Origin: Globodera rostochiensis
Lineage: Eukaryota; Nematoda; Chromadorea; Rhabditida; Heteroderidae
Assembly (NCBI GenBank): GCA_018350325.1
Contig: JAEVLN010000003.1
Coordinates: 2,527,214 to 2,591,213, forward strand
DNA length: 64,000 nucleotides
Direction of reading: 5' to 3'
This document shows, piece after piece, positions 63,956 to 64,000 of this stretch. The position numbers and the translations under genes are program-made. The notes under the pieces were generated by a model. That model had not been told where the DNA came from. It was given only the letters and a program-made list of their open reading frames with translations, and did not search any database. Within the stretch, counting starts at the first letter, position 1; every line of letters begins with the position of its first letter.

Positions 63956-64000
63956 CTAAAATTGTGCGTTTTGTTTTTGTACTAAAAAAATTAGCGTTTT

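Overview
This is nuclear DNA of a nematode, most likely a clade IV plant parasite of the cyst or root-knot type (the exact group is inference). Genes are cut by many short introns. They include worm orthologues such as bre-3, sqv-3 and a mig-22-like gene, a WAGO-type Argonaute remnant, and introns of about 45-70 bases mixed with introns swollen by transposons.

Gene-dense left part (1-22.3 kb): the end of an RNA pseudouridine synthase (+), a TMEM223-like membrane protein (+), an ELF-type ETS transcription factor (-, 11-exon model whose exon lengths sum to 580 codons), AASDH (-) directly downstream of the tRNA deaminase subunit ADAT3 (-), the glycosphingolipid mannosyltransferase bre-3 (+), the proteoglycan-linker galactosyltransferase sqv-3 (-), the V-ATPase proteolipid subunit c (+), and two small tandem genes that share a GSSTP motif (+).

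Repeat-rich middle (22.3-58 kb): satellites, hAT-type non-autonomous elements with perfect 8-base target duplications, G-rich arrays, and at least five foldback structures. In each foldback, arms made of a private short tandem repeat face each other across a 0.4-0.9 kb spacer. Stranded among them are a stand-alone Fic-domain gene whose introns hold three opposite-strand coding pieces, exon fragments of an ADAMTS/papilin-like gene and of an SLC33A1-like transporter, a decayed DPH1 gene (in-frame stop, frameshift, lost exons and an array of about 110 copies in one intron), a coding exon split by a transposon, and an Argonaute remnant without a PIWI core.

Right end (58-64 kb): a small predicted secreted protein (+), a chondroitin polymerizing factor (-, mig-22-like) and the C-terminal exons of ROGDI (-).

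Functionally, sqv-3 and the mig-22-like gene act in the same chondroitin pathway (linker, then chain polymerisation). bre-3 makes the glycolipid core. ADAT3 and DPH1 both modify the translation machinery. Exon models were made by hand from splice signals, reading phase and remembered family sequences; no search was run.
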